Source: Clostridia bacterium
Lineage (GTDB): Bacteria > Bacillota > Clostridia > Oscillospirales > Acutalibacteraceae
DNA length: 64,000 nucleotides
NCBI GenBank assembly: GCA_017517665.1
Contig: JAFWYP010000035.1
Span: 53,290 to 117,289, forward strand
Reading direction: 5' to 3'
Both the position numbers and the translations under genes were made by a program. The notes beneath the pieces are model-generated. The model was not told the origin of the DNA. It did not search any database and saw only the letters and a program-made list of their open reading frames with translations. Positions 8,172-16,470 of the stretch are shown here, in pieces. Within the stretch, counting starts at the first letter, position 1. Each line of letters starts with the position of its first letter.

Positions 8172-9672
8172 AATATCCGGAGTCCTTTGAAACTTCAAAA
8201 GTAAATATAACGCCATTTGCAACGTTTTTAACGCCGTATCTGCAGGCGTGTGCGGTCATAATGCTTTTTACAATTGAAAGACCGAGACCGAAACGGTTTT
8301 CGCTTCTGCCGTGAGCCTTATCGGCTCTGTAGAAGCTGTCCCATAGCTCGGGAAGGTCGTGCTCTGAAATGTTTTCACCTGTATTGAAAATACTTATTTC
8401 AATAAATCCGTCATGCTCTCTTGCGCTTACGGTGATTACTTTATCGCCCGAACAGTGAGAAACGGCATTTGTAATATAGTTTTTTAAAACAATTTCGATT
8501 TTATCTTCCTGAGCATAGCACATCAGATTTTTATCAACTTCGTTAAAAACCGTTATACTGTTTTGCTCAAAAAGAAGAGACAGATGATTGATAAGTGAAT
8601 GCACTTTTTGACCGAGAGAGAAATAATCGGGGTCAAAGGGCTGTGCGCCGCTTTCAAGCTTTGAAAGCTCCAGAAGTTCAACAACAAGAGAATTCATCTT
8701 TTGGCTTTCGTCGTTGATAATCTGGCAGTATTCTCTGATAACCTCGGGGTCGTCGCTTATTCCCTCGCAAAGACCCTCTGCATATCCCGATATGATTGCA
8801 ATGGGTGTTTTGAGTTCATGGGAAACATTGTTTATAAAGGATTTTCTTGCATTGTCAAGCTGATGGCGCTTTTCGATATCTTTTTCAAGACGGCTGTTTT
8901 TGTCCTTGAGGTCCATCAGCGTTGTGTCAAGCGTGTTTGAAAGAGTGTTGATGCTTGTGCCGAGTTCACCTATTTCGTCCTTGCCGTAGTTGCCGCATTT
9001 TCTTCCAAAGTTGAGTTTAGCCATATCCTTTGTGATATCGTTCATCTCAACAAGCGGTTTTGTGAATTTTGCAACAAGAAGATAGAACAGCACCGCCATG
9101 ACAAGGACCATCATTATGCTGATGAAGGAATAAACATTTCCCGCAACTTCAACTATGTTTTCAACATCTGCAACTTCGGAATAAATATACAGTATTTCAC
9201 CGGTATCCAAGGAATAGTTGTATACAAAATATTCCGTGTTGGAAATCGCTTGTTTCATTATTTTGAAACTGTCGCTTTCAACTGCATATTTTCGGTTTTC
9301 AACAGGTTTGAGAGTGGAGTAAAGAGAACTTTTTCCGCCTGTTGAAAAATGCTCGCTTCCGTAAACGGAACTTTTATTGCTTGATGTATATGAAATGTGA
9401 CCTTCCTGAGTAATCAGTTCAATATCAATGCTGTGGTTGGTTGTTATTGAGTACAGGTCAAAATAGTAAGTTGCCGATTCGGGTATGCAGGAATTAATCT
9501 CCCCGGCTGCGGTGTTCATGGTTTCATATGTATGAAAAGAAAAAACTCTGAAAAGTATGGGAGTGCTGAATACTGCAATAAGTGTCAGGAACAGAATAAG
9601 AACAGCCGTTATCATTGCAAACAGCTTGATTCTTATTCGGCTGAGCCTTATCGGAGAGATTTTCCGTTTCAA
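8155..9672 (-). CDS. sensor histidine kinase
   Basis: A 505-residue membrane sensor kinase. It has two transmembrane segments (about 16-40 and 180-201) flanking an extracellular sensor of roughly 140 residues, then HAMP, a HisKA domain with phosphoacceptor His285 in NNVSHELKTP, and an ATPase domain with N-box LKNYITNAVSH and G-box FGLGLSIVKS. It overlaps its response regulator gene by 4 bases and the downstream lipoprotein by 17. The layout (OmpR-type regulator, HAMP kinase, lipoprotein) suggests an envelope or saccharide signal. The signal itself is not known. Confidence 0.93.
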   Translation of the reverse strand: MKRKISPIRLSRIRIKLFAMITAVLILFLTLIAVFSTPILFRVFSFHTYETMNTAAGEINSCIPESATYYFDLYSITTNHSIDIELITQEGHISYTSSNKSSVYGSEHFSTGGKSSLYSTLKPVENRKYAVESDSFKIMKQAISNTEYFVYNYSLDTGEILYIYSEVADVENIVEVAGNVYSFISIMMVLVMAVLFYLLVAKFTKPLVEMNDITKDMAKLNFGRKCGNYGKDEIGELGTSINTLSNTLDTTLMDLKDKNSRLEKDIEKRHQLDNARKSFINNVSHELKTPIAIISGYAEGLCEGISDDPEVIREYCQIINDESQKMNSLVVELLELSKLESGAQPFDPDYFSLGQKVHSLINHLSLLFEQNSITVFNEVDKNLMCYAQEDKIEIVLKNYITNAVSHCSGDKVITVSAREHDGFIEISIFNTGENISEHDLPELWDSFYRADKAHGRSENRFGLGLSIVKSIMTAHACRYGVKNVANGVIFTFEVSKDSGYYDKKQ

Positions 9673-10355
9673 GTTTTTTCCACCTCTATTTTATATCCGA
9701 CACCGTAAACCGTTTTGAGGTGAGTTTCACCCCATTCACCGAGCTTTGTTCTTAGTCTTGCAACATGAGAGTCAACTGTTCTCGGATCTCCTACAAAGTC
9801 AATACCCCATATGCTGTCGAGAAGCTGTTCTCTTGAATAGATTCTTCCGTGATTTTTTGCGAGTTTTACAAGGATATTGTGTTCTTTTATTGTAAGTTCA
9901 ACAGGTCTTGCGTTGTTTGTTACGGTATGTGCAGGTATATCTATAACAAGACCATCTATTGAGATTATTTCATCATTAACGGTGTTTGAAGCAGCTGAAC
10001 GCTTTAAAATCGCCTCAACTCTTTTAACAAGAACACCGGGACTGAACGGCTTTGTCACATAGTCATCCGCACCGCTTTCAAATGACATAAGCTCATCAAA
10101 TTCCTGACTTCTTGCGGTGAGAACAAGAATAGGAACAGAACTGTATTCTCTGATTTTTCTTGTAACTTCCCAGCCGTCTGCCTCGGGCATCATTATATCG
10201 CATATAACAAGGTCGATACTTCCTACAGAGAAAAACTTTTCGATCGCTTCTATGCCGTTGACGGCTTCAACAGTTTCATATCCGGCATTTTTCAAAAAGT
10301 CGCAGACAAGCCTTCTTATACGGGCTTCGTCGTCGGCTACGAGAATTCGTTTCAT
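9669..10355 (-). CDS. OmpR/PhoB-family response regulator
   Basis: A 228-residue regulator with receiver domain (acidic pair Asp8-Asp9, phosphoacceptor Asp53 in ICDIMMPE, Lys102 in TKPF) and a C-terminal winged helix (DPRTVDSHVARLRTKLGE). I chose the ATG at 10355 because MKRILVADDE is the usual opening; an in-frame GTG nine bases earlier would sit only three bases from GGGAAG. It is the first gene of the minus-strand string reaching to 1234 and is transcribed divergently from the NUDIX gene. Confidence 0.92.
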   Translation of the reverse strand: MKRILVADDEARIRRLVCDFLKNAGYETVEAVNGIEAIEKFFSVGSIDLVICDIMMPEADGWEVTRKIREYSSVPILVLTARSQEFDELMSFESGADDYVTKPFSPGVLVKRVEAILKRSAASNTVNDEIISIDGLVIDIPAHTVTNNARPVELTIKEHNILVKLAKNHGRIYSREQLLDSIWGIDFVGDPRTVDSHVARLRTKLGEWGETHLKTVYGVGYKIEVEKT

Positions 10356-10364
10356 GGTTTTCAC

Positions 10365-10611
10365 TTCTTCCCAATTTTAAAGATAAAAAAACATAATATA
10401 TATTAACATATTTTATATTAATAAATCAATAGTAAATTACTTCCGCCGTTTGCATGGATTTTGTAAAAATTATGAAAAATTCTCAACATATGATTGTTAT
10501 ATTTGGAGATTATATAAATTTTAATAAAACTATTGTTTTAACGAAACAAATTTAGTATAATATTCAAGTATTTATCTTGGGTCTTAAGGACCTTCTGAAA
10601 GGTGTGGTTAG
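10365..10611. promoter_or_regulatory. divergent intergenic promoter region
   Basis: About 250 very AT-rich bases between the response regulator (leftward) and the NUDIX gene (rightward). The rightward promoter is clear (10533-10561). A leftward one is likely in the run of TTAATATA-type hexamers near 10390-10430 but no single pair stands out. A short GGTC-TTAA-GGACC type repeat lies near 10578. Confidence 0.5.
10533..10561 (+). promoter_or_regulatory. sigma-A promoter of the NUDIX gene
   Basis: TTGTTT (10533-10538), a 17-base spacer and TATAAT (10556-10561), 50 bases before the ATG. The spacer begins an inverted repeat, TTGTTT/AAACAA, which could be an operator. Confidence 0.7.
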
Positions 10612-11364
10612 ATGCTCGGCAAATATGTCAGAGTAAGGGTTACAAACCCTATCCGCTCCGTAAACAGGCAATTCGGATTTGTCTATCAGCTTAATTTCGG
10701 CGCAATTGAAGGTAAAAAGCGTTATGACAGTATGTCTCACGGCGCTTATATAATGGGAATCAATCATCCCGTAAGAACCTTCGACGGCAGAGTTATTGCC
10801 GCAATAAAAAGGGCGGACGGCAGTCCTACGGTTTATGTCGTTGCCCCGAAAAGCATGAGATTTATTTCGTACCAGATTGAAGATGCCGTTGCATTTGCGG
10901 AAAAGGGAAGAAACTATAAGCTTGAATGTCTTTATGAACGTTCATGCGGTGCGGTTGTTTACCGTATTATAAACAATGAAGTTCGTTATCTGCTTATCAA
11001 AAACCGCCGCAGTACCCATTGGGGATTCCCGAAGGGACATATCGAAAAGGGCGAAACTCATGAGCAGACCGCAATAAGAGAGGTGCTTGAAGAAACCGGA
11101 ATTCACATCCAGATTATTCCGCAGTTTGCTTCAAAATCCGAGTATACCATTCAGGGCAGGGTTGAAAAATCCGTTACTATTTTCCTTGCGAAAACAAAAG
11201 ATACACAGACAACAATTCAGAGAGAAGAAATTGAAGATTATATCTGGCTCAATTTTGATAAGGCAATGGATACTCTGCGTTTCATAAATGACAGAAATAT
11301 ACTTCAGAGTGCACATGATTTTCTTATTGAGCAGAATCTTATCGAGAAAGGAATACTGCAATGA
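10612..11364 (+). CDS. NUDIX hydrolase with N-terminal pyrophosphatase-like domain
   Basis: A 250-residue two-part protein. Residues 1-105 form a beta-rich domain (MLGKYVRVRVTNPI ... VVAPKSMRFI) found fused to NUDIX domains in Clostridia and resembling the opening of inorganic pyrophosphatase. Residues about 112-240 are a NUDIX domain with a complete Nudix box (142-164: GHIEKGET, then REVLEETGI). Such enzymes cleave nucleoside diphosphates linked to another moiety; the substrate cannot be told, though dinucleoside polyphosphate or NTP sanitation is likely. It overlaps the next gene by 4 bases. Confidence 0.85.
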   Translation: MLGKYVRVRVTNPIRSVNRQFGFVYQLNFGAIEGKKRYDSMSHGAYIMGINHPVRTFDGRVIAAIKRADGSPTVYVVAPKSMRFISYQIEDAVAFAEKGRNYKLECLYERSCGAVVYRIINNEVRYLLIKNRRSTHWGFPKGHIEKGETHEQTAIREVLEETGIHIQIIPQFASKSEYTIQGRVEKSVTIFLAKTKDTQTTIQREEIEDYIWLNFDKAMDTLRFINDRNILQSAHDFLIEQNLIEKGILQ

Positions 11365-11864
11365 CAGAAGCCATTACAGATTATCTTGTTGGACTGTTTC
11401 AGGGCGCAATACCGAAAGAATTGATAATATTTATCATTTCGATGTTTCCTGTTGTTGAGCTCAGAGGCGGAATGATTGCTGCAAAGCTGCTTGATGTTGA
11501 GCTTCTTAAAGCCTTTGTTATCTGTTATCTCGGCAACATTCTTCCCATTCCCTTCATTCTTCTGTTTATCCGCAGGATTTTTCAGTTCCTTAAAAAATTC
11601 AAAAAAATCGGCGGAGTTATAGAAAAGCTTGAAATCCGTTCAATGAGAAAGAGCGAAAAGGTCAAGCGCTGGAGAAATTGGGGCTTGCTTGCGTTTGTTG
11701 CAATTCCTTTGCCCGGCACCGGAGGCTGGACGGGTGCACTTATTGCCGCTTTACTTGATATAAGAATAAGGAACTCTTTTCCTGTTATAGCTCTCGGTGT
11801 TCTCATAGCAAATCTTATCATGAGCATTTTTTCATACGGTCTTCTGGGACTTATCGGATTATAA
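11361..11864 (+). CDS. small multidrug-export family membrane protein
   Basis: A 167-residue integral membrane protein of the putative small multidrug export family (COG2426 type). It shows MFPVVELRGGMIAA and, later, LPGTGGWTGALIAALLD, two conserved family stretches, with about four hydrophobic segments. The family name comes from a weak early link to export; transport has not been demonstrated for most members. It is coupled to the NUDIX gene by a 4-base overlap and followed by a strong bidirectional terminator. Confidence 0.78.
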   Translation: MTEAITDYLVGLFQGAIPKELIIFIISMFPVVELRGGMIAAKLLDVELLKAFVICYLGNILPIPFILLFIRRIFQFLKKFKKIGGVIEKLEIRSMRKSEKVKRWRNWGLLAFVAIPLPGTGGWTGALIAALLDIRIRNSFPVIALGVLIANLIMSIFSYGLLGLIGL

Positions 11865-11865
11865 A

Positions 11866-11897
11866 AAAGGCACGGTGCAAAAATGCACCGTGCTTTT
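11866..11897. terminator. bidirectional terminator
   Basis: GCACGGTGCA (11870-11879) pairs with TGCACCGTGC (11884-11893), flanked by A-run and T-run. It serves the rightward membrane protein gene and the leftward TetR gene. Confidence 0.9.
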
Positions 11898-11901
11898 GGT
11901 T

Positions 11902-12477
11902 TTATTGTTCAATATAGGTTTGCGAGAGCATGATAAGCTTTCCGAGTCTTTCTCCGATTTCTTCGGGAGCGCACTTTATTTCGCCGTTAAGCCAGCTGAG
12001 AATAGTTGTTTTTGCGCCCGAAGTAATATATATGAGGTAAACTTCAGCTTCATTTCTGTCCATCTCGGGTCTGAGTGTAAGAACTCTTTCGAGGAGTTTT
12101 TCATAATAAACATTTACAAGACGCCAGATGAAATTGTTGAGTATGTTTGACATTGCAAGCATACGGTAGTATTCAATGTCTTTCATCATATATTCGCAGA
12201 TGGCTACAATAAAATTCTTGGGTTGGGTACAAATATTTTCAAAACCGTATTTGTCAACAAAAACCATGAGACTGTTCATTTCTTCGCTTTCAATCTGAGT
12301 AACAACGGAGCTAACATCCGAAAAATGTGCGTAGAAAGTCCCTCTGCTTATATCGGCTTCTCTGATAATATCCGAAACTGTGATTTTTGATAAATCTTTT
12401 TCGTGAATCAGTTTAGCCAAAGCCTTTTTTATAAGGTTTTTTGAACGTATGGAGCTTCTGTATTCTGCTTTAGCCAT
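11902..12477 (-). CDS. TetR/AcrR-family transcriptional regulator
   Basis: A 191-residue regulator. The N-terminal helix-turn-helix is typical (KITVSDIIREADISRGTFYAHF, about 29-50), and the C-terminal domain resembles the DhaS-type TetR_C_8 group, with WLNGEIKCAPEEIGERL near the end. It stands alone, ends in a bidirectional terminator and faces the MIF-like gene across 156 AT-rich bases, so that gene or itself is the likely target. Ligand unknown. Confidence 0.85.
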   Translation of the reverse strand: MAKAEYRSSIRSKNLIKKALAKLIHEKDLSKITVSDIIREADISRGTFYAHFSDVSSVVTQIESEEMNSLMVFVDKYGFENICTQPKNFIVAICEYMMKDIEYYRMLAMSNILNNFIWRLVNVYYEKLLERVLTLRPEMDRNEAEVYLIYITSGAKTTILSWLNGEIKCAPEEIGERLGKLIMLSQTYIEQ

Positions 12478-12572
12478 ATTTTCTCTCCCTCATTTATTTT
12501 CTCTATAATAATTTAATATATTTCCTTTTAAAAGTCAATTAAAAAATTGTTAACATATTTTAATTATTTAAC

Positions 12573-12601
12573 TTGTAGAAGCAAAAACAAACTGATATAA
12601 T
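12573..12601 (+). promoter_or_regulatory. sigma-A promoter of the MIF-comEA-asnS operon
   Basis: TTGTAG (12573-12578), 17 bases, TATAAT (12596-12601), 32 bases before the ATG, with AGGAGG in between. Confidence 0.75.
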
Positions 12602-12633
12602 AGCAATGAAACATTTATTCAGGAGGATTAAAC

Positions 12634-12978
12634 ATGCCTTATATAAGAACAACAGTCAGCAAATCACTCACAAACGAAAACAAAGAAAACCTCAAATCAA
12701 AGCTCGGTCAGGCAATAGCACTCATTCCGGGCAAAACCGAAGCATGGCTCATGCTCGCATTCGAGGATAACATTGATATGTATTTCAAAGGAGATTGCAG
12801 CGAAGAATATGCTTATCTCGAAGTTAGCCTTTTCGGAAGCACATCCGATGCCGCATACAACAGACTAACCGCCACTCTTTCCGAAATTGTGAATGAAGAG
12901 CTCGGAATTGACAGAGCAAACATTTACATTAAATATGAAGAAGCAGACCATTGGGGCTGGAACGGCGCAAACTTCTGA
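12634..12978 (+). CDS. MIF-like tautomerase
   Basis: A 114-residue homologue of macrophage migration inhibitory factor. It starts MP, so Pro becomes the N-terminal catalytic base after methionine removal, as in all tautomerase-superfamily enzymes; the length is right for a MIF subunit of a trimer and the C-terminus HWGWNGANF matches the VGWNNSTFA end of animal MIF. Lys33-type and Tyr/Ile positions are plausible (YIKY near the end). Likely activity is keto-enol tautomerisation of phenylpyruvate-like compounds; the native substrate in bacteria is unknown. It leads an operon with a ComEA-like gene (1-base gap) and asnS. Confidence 0.85.
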   Translation: MPYIRTTVSKSLTNENKENLKSKLGQAIALIPGKTEAWLMLAFEDNIDMYFKGDCSEEYAYLEVSLFGSTSDAAYNRLTATLSEIVNEELGIDRANIYIKYEEADHWGWNGANF

Positions 12979-12979
12979 T

Positions 12980-13330
12980 ATGGACAAAAGAAAGCACGAA
13001 ATTCTGCTCATTGCCGCCTCGCTGATTATCGCTTCATGCGCCCTTCTTTATTCCGTTCTGGATTCGCCGAAATACAATAACATTGAAGCTGTTTCATTAA
13101 CAGCGAAAACGACGTTAAACACAACAACGGAAAACAAAGAAAAGGTTAATTTAAACACGGCAGATATCGAAGAACTTTCAGGGCTTGAACTTATCGGAGA
13201 AAAGAAGGCTCAGGCAATCATTGATTACAGAGAAGAAAACGGCGCATTCAGAACCGTTGAAGAAATAACAAATGTTGAAGGAATAAGCACCGTTATACTC
13301 AACAAAAACATCGACAAATTAACGGTATAA
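12980..13330 (+). CDS. ComEA-like helix-hairpin-helix DNA-binding protein
   Basis: A 116-residue membrane-anchored protein: an N-terminal transmembrane segment (about 9-28), a Thr/Lys-rich linker, and a ComEA helix-hairpin-helix domain (about 55-116: VNLNTADIEELSGLELIGEK, then AQAIIDYREENGAF). ComEA binds incoming double-stranded DNA at the surface in competent bacteria. I chose ATG 12980, one base after the MIF stop; upstream in-frame starts would run through the MIF gene. No comEC is nearby, so a role in DNA uptake is only inferred. Confidence 0.82.
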   Translation: MDKRKHEILLIAASLIIASCALLYSVLDSPKYNNIEAVSLTAKTTLNTTTENKEKVNLNTADIEELSGLELIGEKKAQAIIDYREENGAFRTVEEITNVEGISTVILNKNIDKLTV

Positions 13331-13339
13331 GGAGATACC

Positions 13340-14734
13340 ATGGAAAGACTTGAAATAAAAAATCTTTTTGAATCGCCCGAAAGCTATGCAGATAAATCCG
13401 TTACGGTTTACGGCTGGATAAGAACTCTGCGTGATTCAAAGGCGATAGGATTCATCGAACTTAACGACGGAAGCTGCTTCAAAAGCATTCAGATTGTTTT
13501 TGAAGCATCAAAGCTGGAAAACTACAAGGATATTGCAAAGCTCAACGTAGGTGCGGCAGTAAAGGTAACGGGCACTCTTCTGCTCACTCCGCAGGCAAAT
13601 CAGCCTTTTGAAATCAACGCTGAGGAAATAACAATAGAAGCAACATCTACTCCCGACTATCCTCTTCAGAAAAAAAGACATTCGGTTGAGTTCCTGAGAA
13701 CAATTGCACATCTCAGACCTCGAACCAATCTTTTCAGCGCGGCTTTCAGAATACGCTCCGTTGCGGCATATGCAATTCATAAATTCTTTATTGACCAAGG
13801 CTTTGTTTATGCACACACTCCCCTTATCTCATGCAGCGACTGCGAAGGTGCAGGCGAGATGTTCAGAGTAACAACTCTTGACATGGAGAATCTCCCCAAA
13901 ACCGAAAACGGAGAAATTGATTACAACGAAGATTTCTTCCAGAAGCCTGCATATCTTACCGTTTCGGGTCAGCTTCAGGCAGAAACAATGGCTCTTGCGT
14001 TCGGCAAGGTTTATACCTTCGGACCGACTTTCAGAGCGGAAAAATCCTATACACAGCGCCATGCGGCGGAATTCTGGATGATTGAACCCGAAATGGCTTT
14101 TGCAGAGCTTTCCGATGACATGGATGTTGCGGAAGCAATGATTAAATATGTTATAAAATATGTACTTGAGAACTGTCCGCAGGAAATCGAATTCCTCAAT
14201 AAATTCGTTGACAAAGAGCTTGTTGAAAGACTTACTGCGGTTGCAAATTCCGATTTCGGCAGAGTAACCTATACCGAAGCAATAAAGCTTCTTGAAGAAC
14301 GCAATGACGAATTTGAATATAAAGTTCAGTGGGGCTGTGATTTGCAGACCGAACACGAACGCTGCCTCACCGAAAAGATTTTTAAAAAGCCTGTTTTTGT
14401 TACGGACTATCCAAAGGAAATAAAGGCATTTTATATGCGTCTTAACGATGACGGAAAAACCGTTGCTGCATGCGACTGCCTTGTTATGGGCATCGGCGAA
14501 ATCATCGGCGGCAGTCAGAGAGAAGAACGTCTTGACCTTCTTGAAGCAAGAATCAAAGAACTCGGTCTTGACCCCAAAGACTATGACTGGTATCTCGACC
14601 TTCGCCGTTACGGCGGTGTTAAGCACAGCGGATTCGGTCTCGGATTTGAAAGACTTGTTATGTATTTAACGGGCATTTCAAACATCCGCGACGTTCTCCC
14701 CTTCCCCAGAACAACTGGTTCGGCAGATTTTTAA
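13340..14734 (+). CDS. asnS: asparaginyl-tRNA synthetase
   Basis: A 464-residue class IIb aminoacyl-tRNA synthetase that charges tRNA-Asn. The N-terminal OB-fold anticodon-binding domain (about 1-105, [12 protein letters not shown]) is followed by the catalytic domain with GAGEMFRV, motif 2 [10 protein letters not shown] and motif 3 [15 protein letters not shown]. The length and the split GAGEMF block fit AsnRS rather than AspRS. GGAGATACC precedes the start nine bases after comEA. No T-box is visible in the short upstream gaps. Confidence 0.96.
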   Translation: MERLEIKNLFESPESYADKSVTVYGWIRTLRDSKAIGFIELNDGSCFKSIQIVFEASKLENYKDIAKLNVGAAVKVTGTLLLTPQANQPFEINAEEITIEATSTPDYPLQKKRHSVEFLRTIAHLRPRTNLFSAAFRIRSVAAYAIHKFFIDQGFVYAHTPLISCSDCEGAGEMFRVTTLDMENLPKTENGEIDYNEDFFQKPAYLTVSGQLQAETMALAFGKVYTFGPTFRAEKSYTQRHAAEFWMIEPEMAFAELSDDMDVAEAMIKYVIKYVLENCPQEIEFLNKFVDKELVERLTAVANSDFGRVTYTEAIKLLEERNDEFEYKVQWGCDLQTEHERCLTEKIFKKPVFVTDYPKEIKAFYMRLNDDGKTVAACDCLVMGIGEIIGGSQREERLDLLEARIKELGLDPKDYDWYLDLRRYGGVKHSGFGLGFERLVMYLTGISNIRDVLPFPRTTGSADF

Positions 14735-14745
14735 CAACAAAAATT

Positions 14746-14775
14746 ATCCCGACAGCTTTTTAACGCTGTCGGGAT
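14746..14775. terminator. bidirectional terminator
   Basis: ATCCCGACAGC (14746-14756) and GCTGTCGGGAT (14765-14775) form an 11-bp stem after asnS. The minus-strand reading is followed by AATTTTTG, so it best terminates the leftward small gene, and serves asnS as well. Confidence 0.88.
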
Positions 14776-14802
14776 TTCTGCACTGTTCAATTCCCCGTTT
14801 TA

Positions 14803-14904
14803 TTATACGTTCTGTTCGGAAAACATATCCTTACCCGAAATAATGCATACCGCAACCGTCAGTGCAAGAAGTGCCGCTATTGCCGCGAATTTTAAGATAA
14901 TCAT
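14803..14904 (-). CDS. 33-residue hydrophobic small protein (candidate)
   Basis: A short frame opening with MIILKFAAIAALL and ending KDMFSEQNV: one membrane helix (about 2-23) and a short charged tail. It is supported by a strong purine-rich site (AGGGGGGACAAAAG immediately before the ATG), a TATAAT-like hexamer upstream (14938-14943, though with no clear -35) and a terminator after its stop. Nothing else explains the conserved-looking arrangement. It could be a small membrane regulator or a type I toxin-like peptide; no antisense RNA was identified. I do not recognise a family. Confidence 0.55.
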   Translation of the reverse strand: MIILKFAAIAALLALTVAVCIISGKDMFSEQNV

Positions 14905-15006
14905 CTTTTGTCCCCCCTGATATTTGATTACAACCTTATTATATCCAAATAATTTCTAATAAAATAGTATGAAAAACCTTAAAAATTTCTTAATAAAATT
15001 ATTAAG

Positions 15007-15034
15007 TTGATAAAATCAGGATATATGTTATAAT
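15007..15034 (+). promoter_or_regulatory. promoter of the GNAT gene
   Basis: TTGATA (15007-15012), 16 bases, TATAAT (15029-15034), followed by AGGAG before the ATG at 15065. Confidence 0.65.
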
Positions 15035-15064
15035 TAATTACAAATTATATACAGGAGTAAATCA

Positions 15065-15535
15065 ATGAACAACATAAGATTTGCAACGGAAAATGATACT
15101 GAACTCATTCTTGATTTTATAAAAGGACTTGCTGAATACGAAAAATTGGAAAACGAGGTTGTTGCAACCCCCGAATTATTAAAAGAATGGATATTTGAAA
15201 AGAAAAAAGCAGAGGTGATTTTTGCACTTGATAACGGCAAAGAAGTCGGATTCGCTCTTTTCTTTCATAATTTTTCAACCTTTCTCGGCAGGTCGGGGAT
15301 ATATCTTGAAGACTTGTTCGTTCTCCCCGAATACAGAGGAAAAGGCCATGGCAAAGCGCTTTTGAAAGAGCTTGCAAAAATTACCGTTGAGAGAGGCTGC
15401 GGCAGACTCGAATGGTGCTGTCTTGACTGGAACAGACCAAGCATTGATTTTTATTTATCACTCGGCGCAAAACCTCTTGATGACTGGACAATCTACCGTA
15501 TGACGGGCAATGAACTTATGAATTTTGCAAAATAA
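15065..15535 (+). CDS. GNAT-family N-acetyltransferase
   Basis: A 156-residue acetyltransferase. The acetyl-CoA loop is LPEYRGKGHGKALL (about 93-106), and the acidic-aromatic ends (YLEDLFVLPEYRG; EWCCLDWN; IDFYLSLGA) resemble the spermidine/diamine acetyltransferase (SSAT) branch. A polyamine or related amine is the probable acceptor, but this is family-level inference. It is a single-gene unit with its own promoter and a terminator just after the stop. Confidence 0.85.
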   Translation: MNNIRFATENDTELILDFIKGLAEYEKLENEVVATPELLKEWIFEKKKAEVIFALDNGKEVGFALFFHNFSTFLGRSGIYLEDLFVLPEYRGKGHGKALLKELAKITVERGCGRLEWCCLDWNRPSIDFYLSLGAKPLDDWTIYRMTGNELMNFAK

Positions 15536-15539
15536 ATTG

Positions 15540-15566
15540 CGGACTGTATCGGTATGATACAGTCCG
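15540..15566. terminator. bidirectional terminator
   Basis: CGGACTGTATC (15540-15550) and GATACAGTCCG (15556-15566) form an 11-bp stem between the converging GNAT and DUF3021 genes; TTTCTGTT follows on the plus strand. Confidence 0.85.
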
Positions 15567-15572
15567 TTTCTG

Positions 15573-15989
15573 TTATTTCAGAGTTGCGTTCAATTTCTTT
15601 CCTGTTGCTTTTGCGACAAAATAAACCGTGAACCATATCACAAAATATCCCACCACAAAAATCGCCGTGAATATTCCGATAACACCCCATTCAAAGGGTA
15701 TCCATGAATTAAGAATGTAGCAGATTACATAGACTGCATAAAGCATTCCTAAATGGCAAAGCAGCGATTTTGGCAGCGACCAATGCTCAATCTGATTGAA
15801 CACACTTACACCCGCCTGAACAAATGCAAGAATATAAGTTGAAACTATGCCGAGCAGAATCTGCCCCCCGCTTACGCTGAAATCATCAAGAGTTTTCTCC
15901 AATACAAAAAATATTATACCGAGTATAACCGGACCGAAACCCGCAAAAACAAGTCCTCTGTGCAGAAATTCTTTTAAATATCTGTTCAT
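15573..15989 (-). CDS. DUF3021-family membrane protein
   Basis: A 138-residue protein with four predicted membrane helices (about 13-30, 43-63, 75-95, 105-125), matching the DUF3021 family. These proteins are the usual partners of stand-alone LytTR regulators in Firmicutes and are thought to act as membrane-bound inhibitors of the regulator. It starts exactly at the last base of the LytTR gene, so the two are translationally coupled. Confidence 0.78.
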   Translation of the reverse strand: MNRYLKEFLHRGLVFAGFGPVILGIIFFVLEKTLDDFSVSGGQILLGIVSTYILAFVQAGVSVFNQIEHWSLPKSLLCHLGMLYAVYVICYILNSWIPFEWGVIGIFTAIFVVGYFVIWFTVYFVAKATGKKLNATLK

Positions 15990-16420
15990 TATTTAACACC
16001 TAACCTTTCCTTTACCGATTTCAGATTTCTCCTTGAAACATAGTCTCTGTAGCCGTTTTTGAATGTAACGGTGAGCATACCCGAAACCGACGTATCAAAT
16101 TTTTTGATTTTTTTAATGTTTGCTATACATGACTGATTGATTTTAACAAAATCATCCGAGAGCTTTTCCTCAACCTGATAAAGACGCTGTTTTATCTGAA
16201 GCTTATCTTTATCAGTCAGCGCATATACTTTATTATCTTCAACCGCAAAACAGTATATCTCGGATAAATTCAGCCTGTGTATCTCGCCGTCTGAATATCC
16301 CGTAAAGACATTCTCGTTATTAATAAGGTTTAATATATCTTCAATAAGCTTTGTTTTTTCATGGGCAAAAATCAGAACCTCCTCTTCATGTTCTTTGTCT
16401 ATTGTGATAATGCATTTCAT
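15989..16420 (-). CDS. LytTR-family DNA-binding regulator
   Basis: A 143-residue regulator. The LytTR domain is at about 45-143 (EIYCFAVEDNKVYALTDKDK, FVKINQSCIANI, VSRRNLKSVKERLG). I chose ATG 16420 because AAGGAGG lies six bases upstream and because a promoter (16442-16470) lies inside the longer alternative frame. It pairs with the DUF3021 gene, a known two-gene arrangement often controlling itself or bacteriocin/competence-type genes. Two adjacent TTGAAAT copies at the promoter may be its sites. Confidence 0.88.
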   Translation of the reverse strand: MKCIITIDKEHEEEVLIFAHEKTKLIEDILNLINNENVFTGYSDGEIHRLNLSEIYCFAVEDNKVYALTDKDKLQIKQRLYQVEEKLSDDFVKINQSCIANIKKIKKFDTSVSGMLTVTFKNGYRDYVSRRNLKSVKERLGVK

Positions 16421-16441
16421 AAGAAGCCTCCTTACACTTGC

Positions 16442-16470
16442 ATGATATAATTTTATCCTCTGAATTTCAA
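16442..16470 (-). promoter_or_regulatory. promoter of the LytTR-DUF3021 operon
   Basis: On the minus strand TTGAAA (16470-16465), 17 bases, TATCAT (16447-16442), followed by AAGGAGG. Confidence 0.7.

Larger units (their letters stand above)
14735..15064. other. 330-base intergenic region
   Basis: Between asnS and the GNAT gene. It holds a bidirectional terminator (14746-14775), a leftward 33-codon reading frame (14803-14904) and the promoter of the GNAT gene (15007-15034). Nothing else was seen. Confidence 0.8.

Noticed and set aside
13829-14626. Long open frame antisense to asnS (about 265 codons)
   Set aside because: asnS on the other strand is unambiguous, and the antisense product is low-complexity Phe/Cys-rich with no ribosome site or family resemblance.
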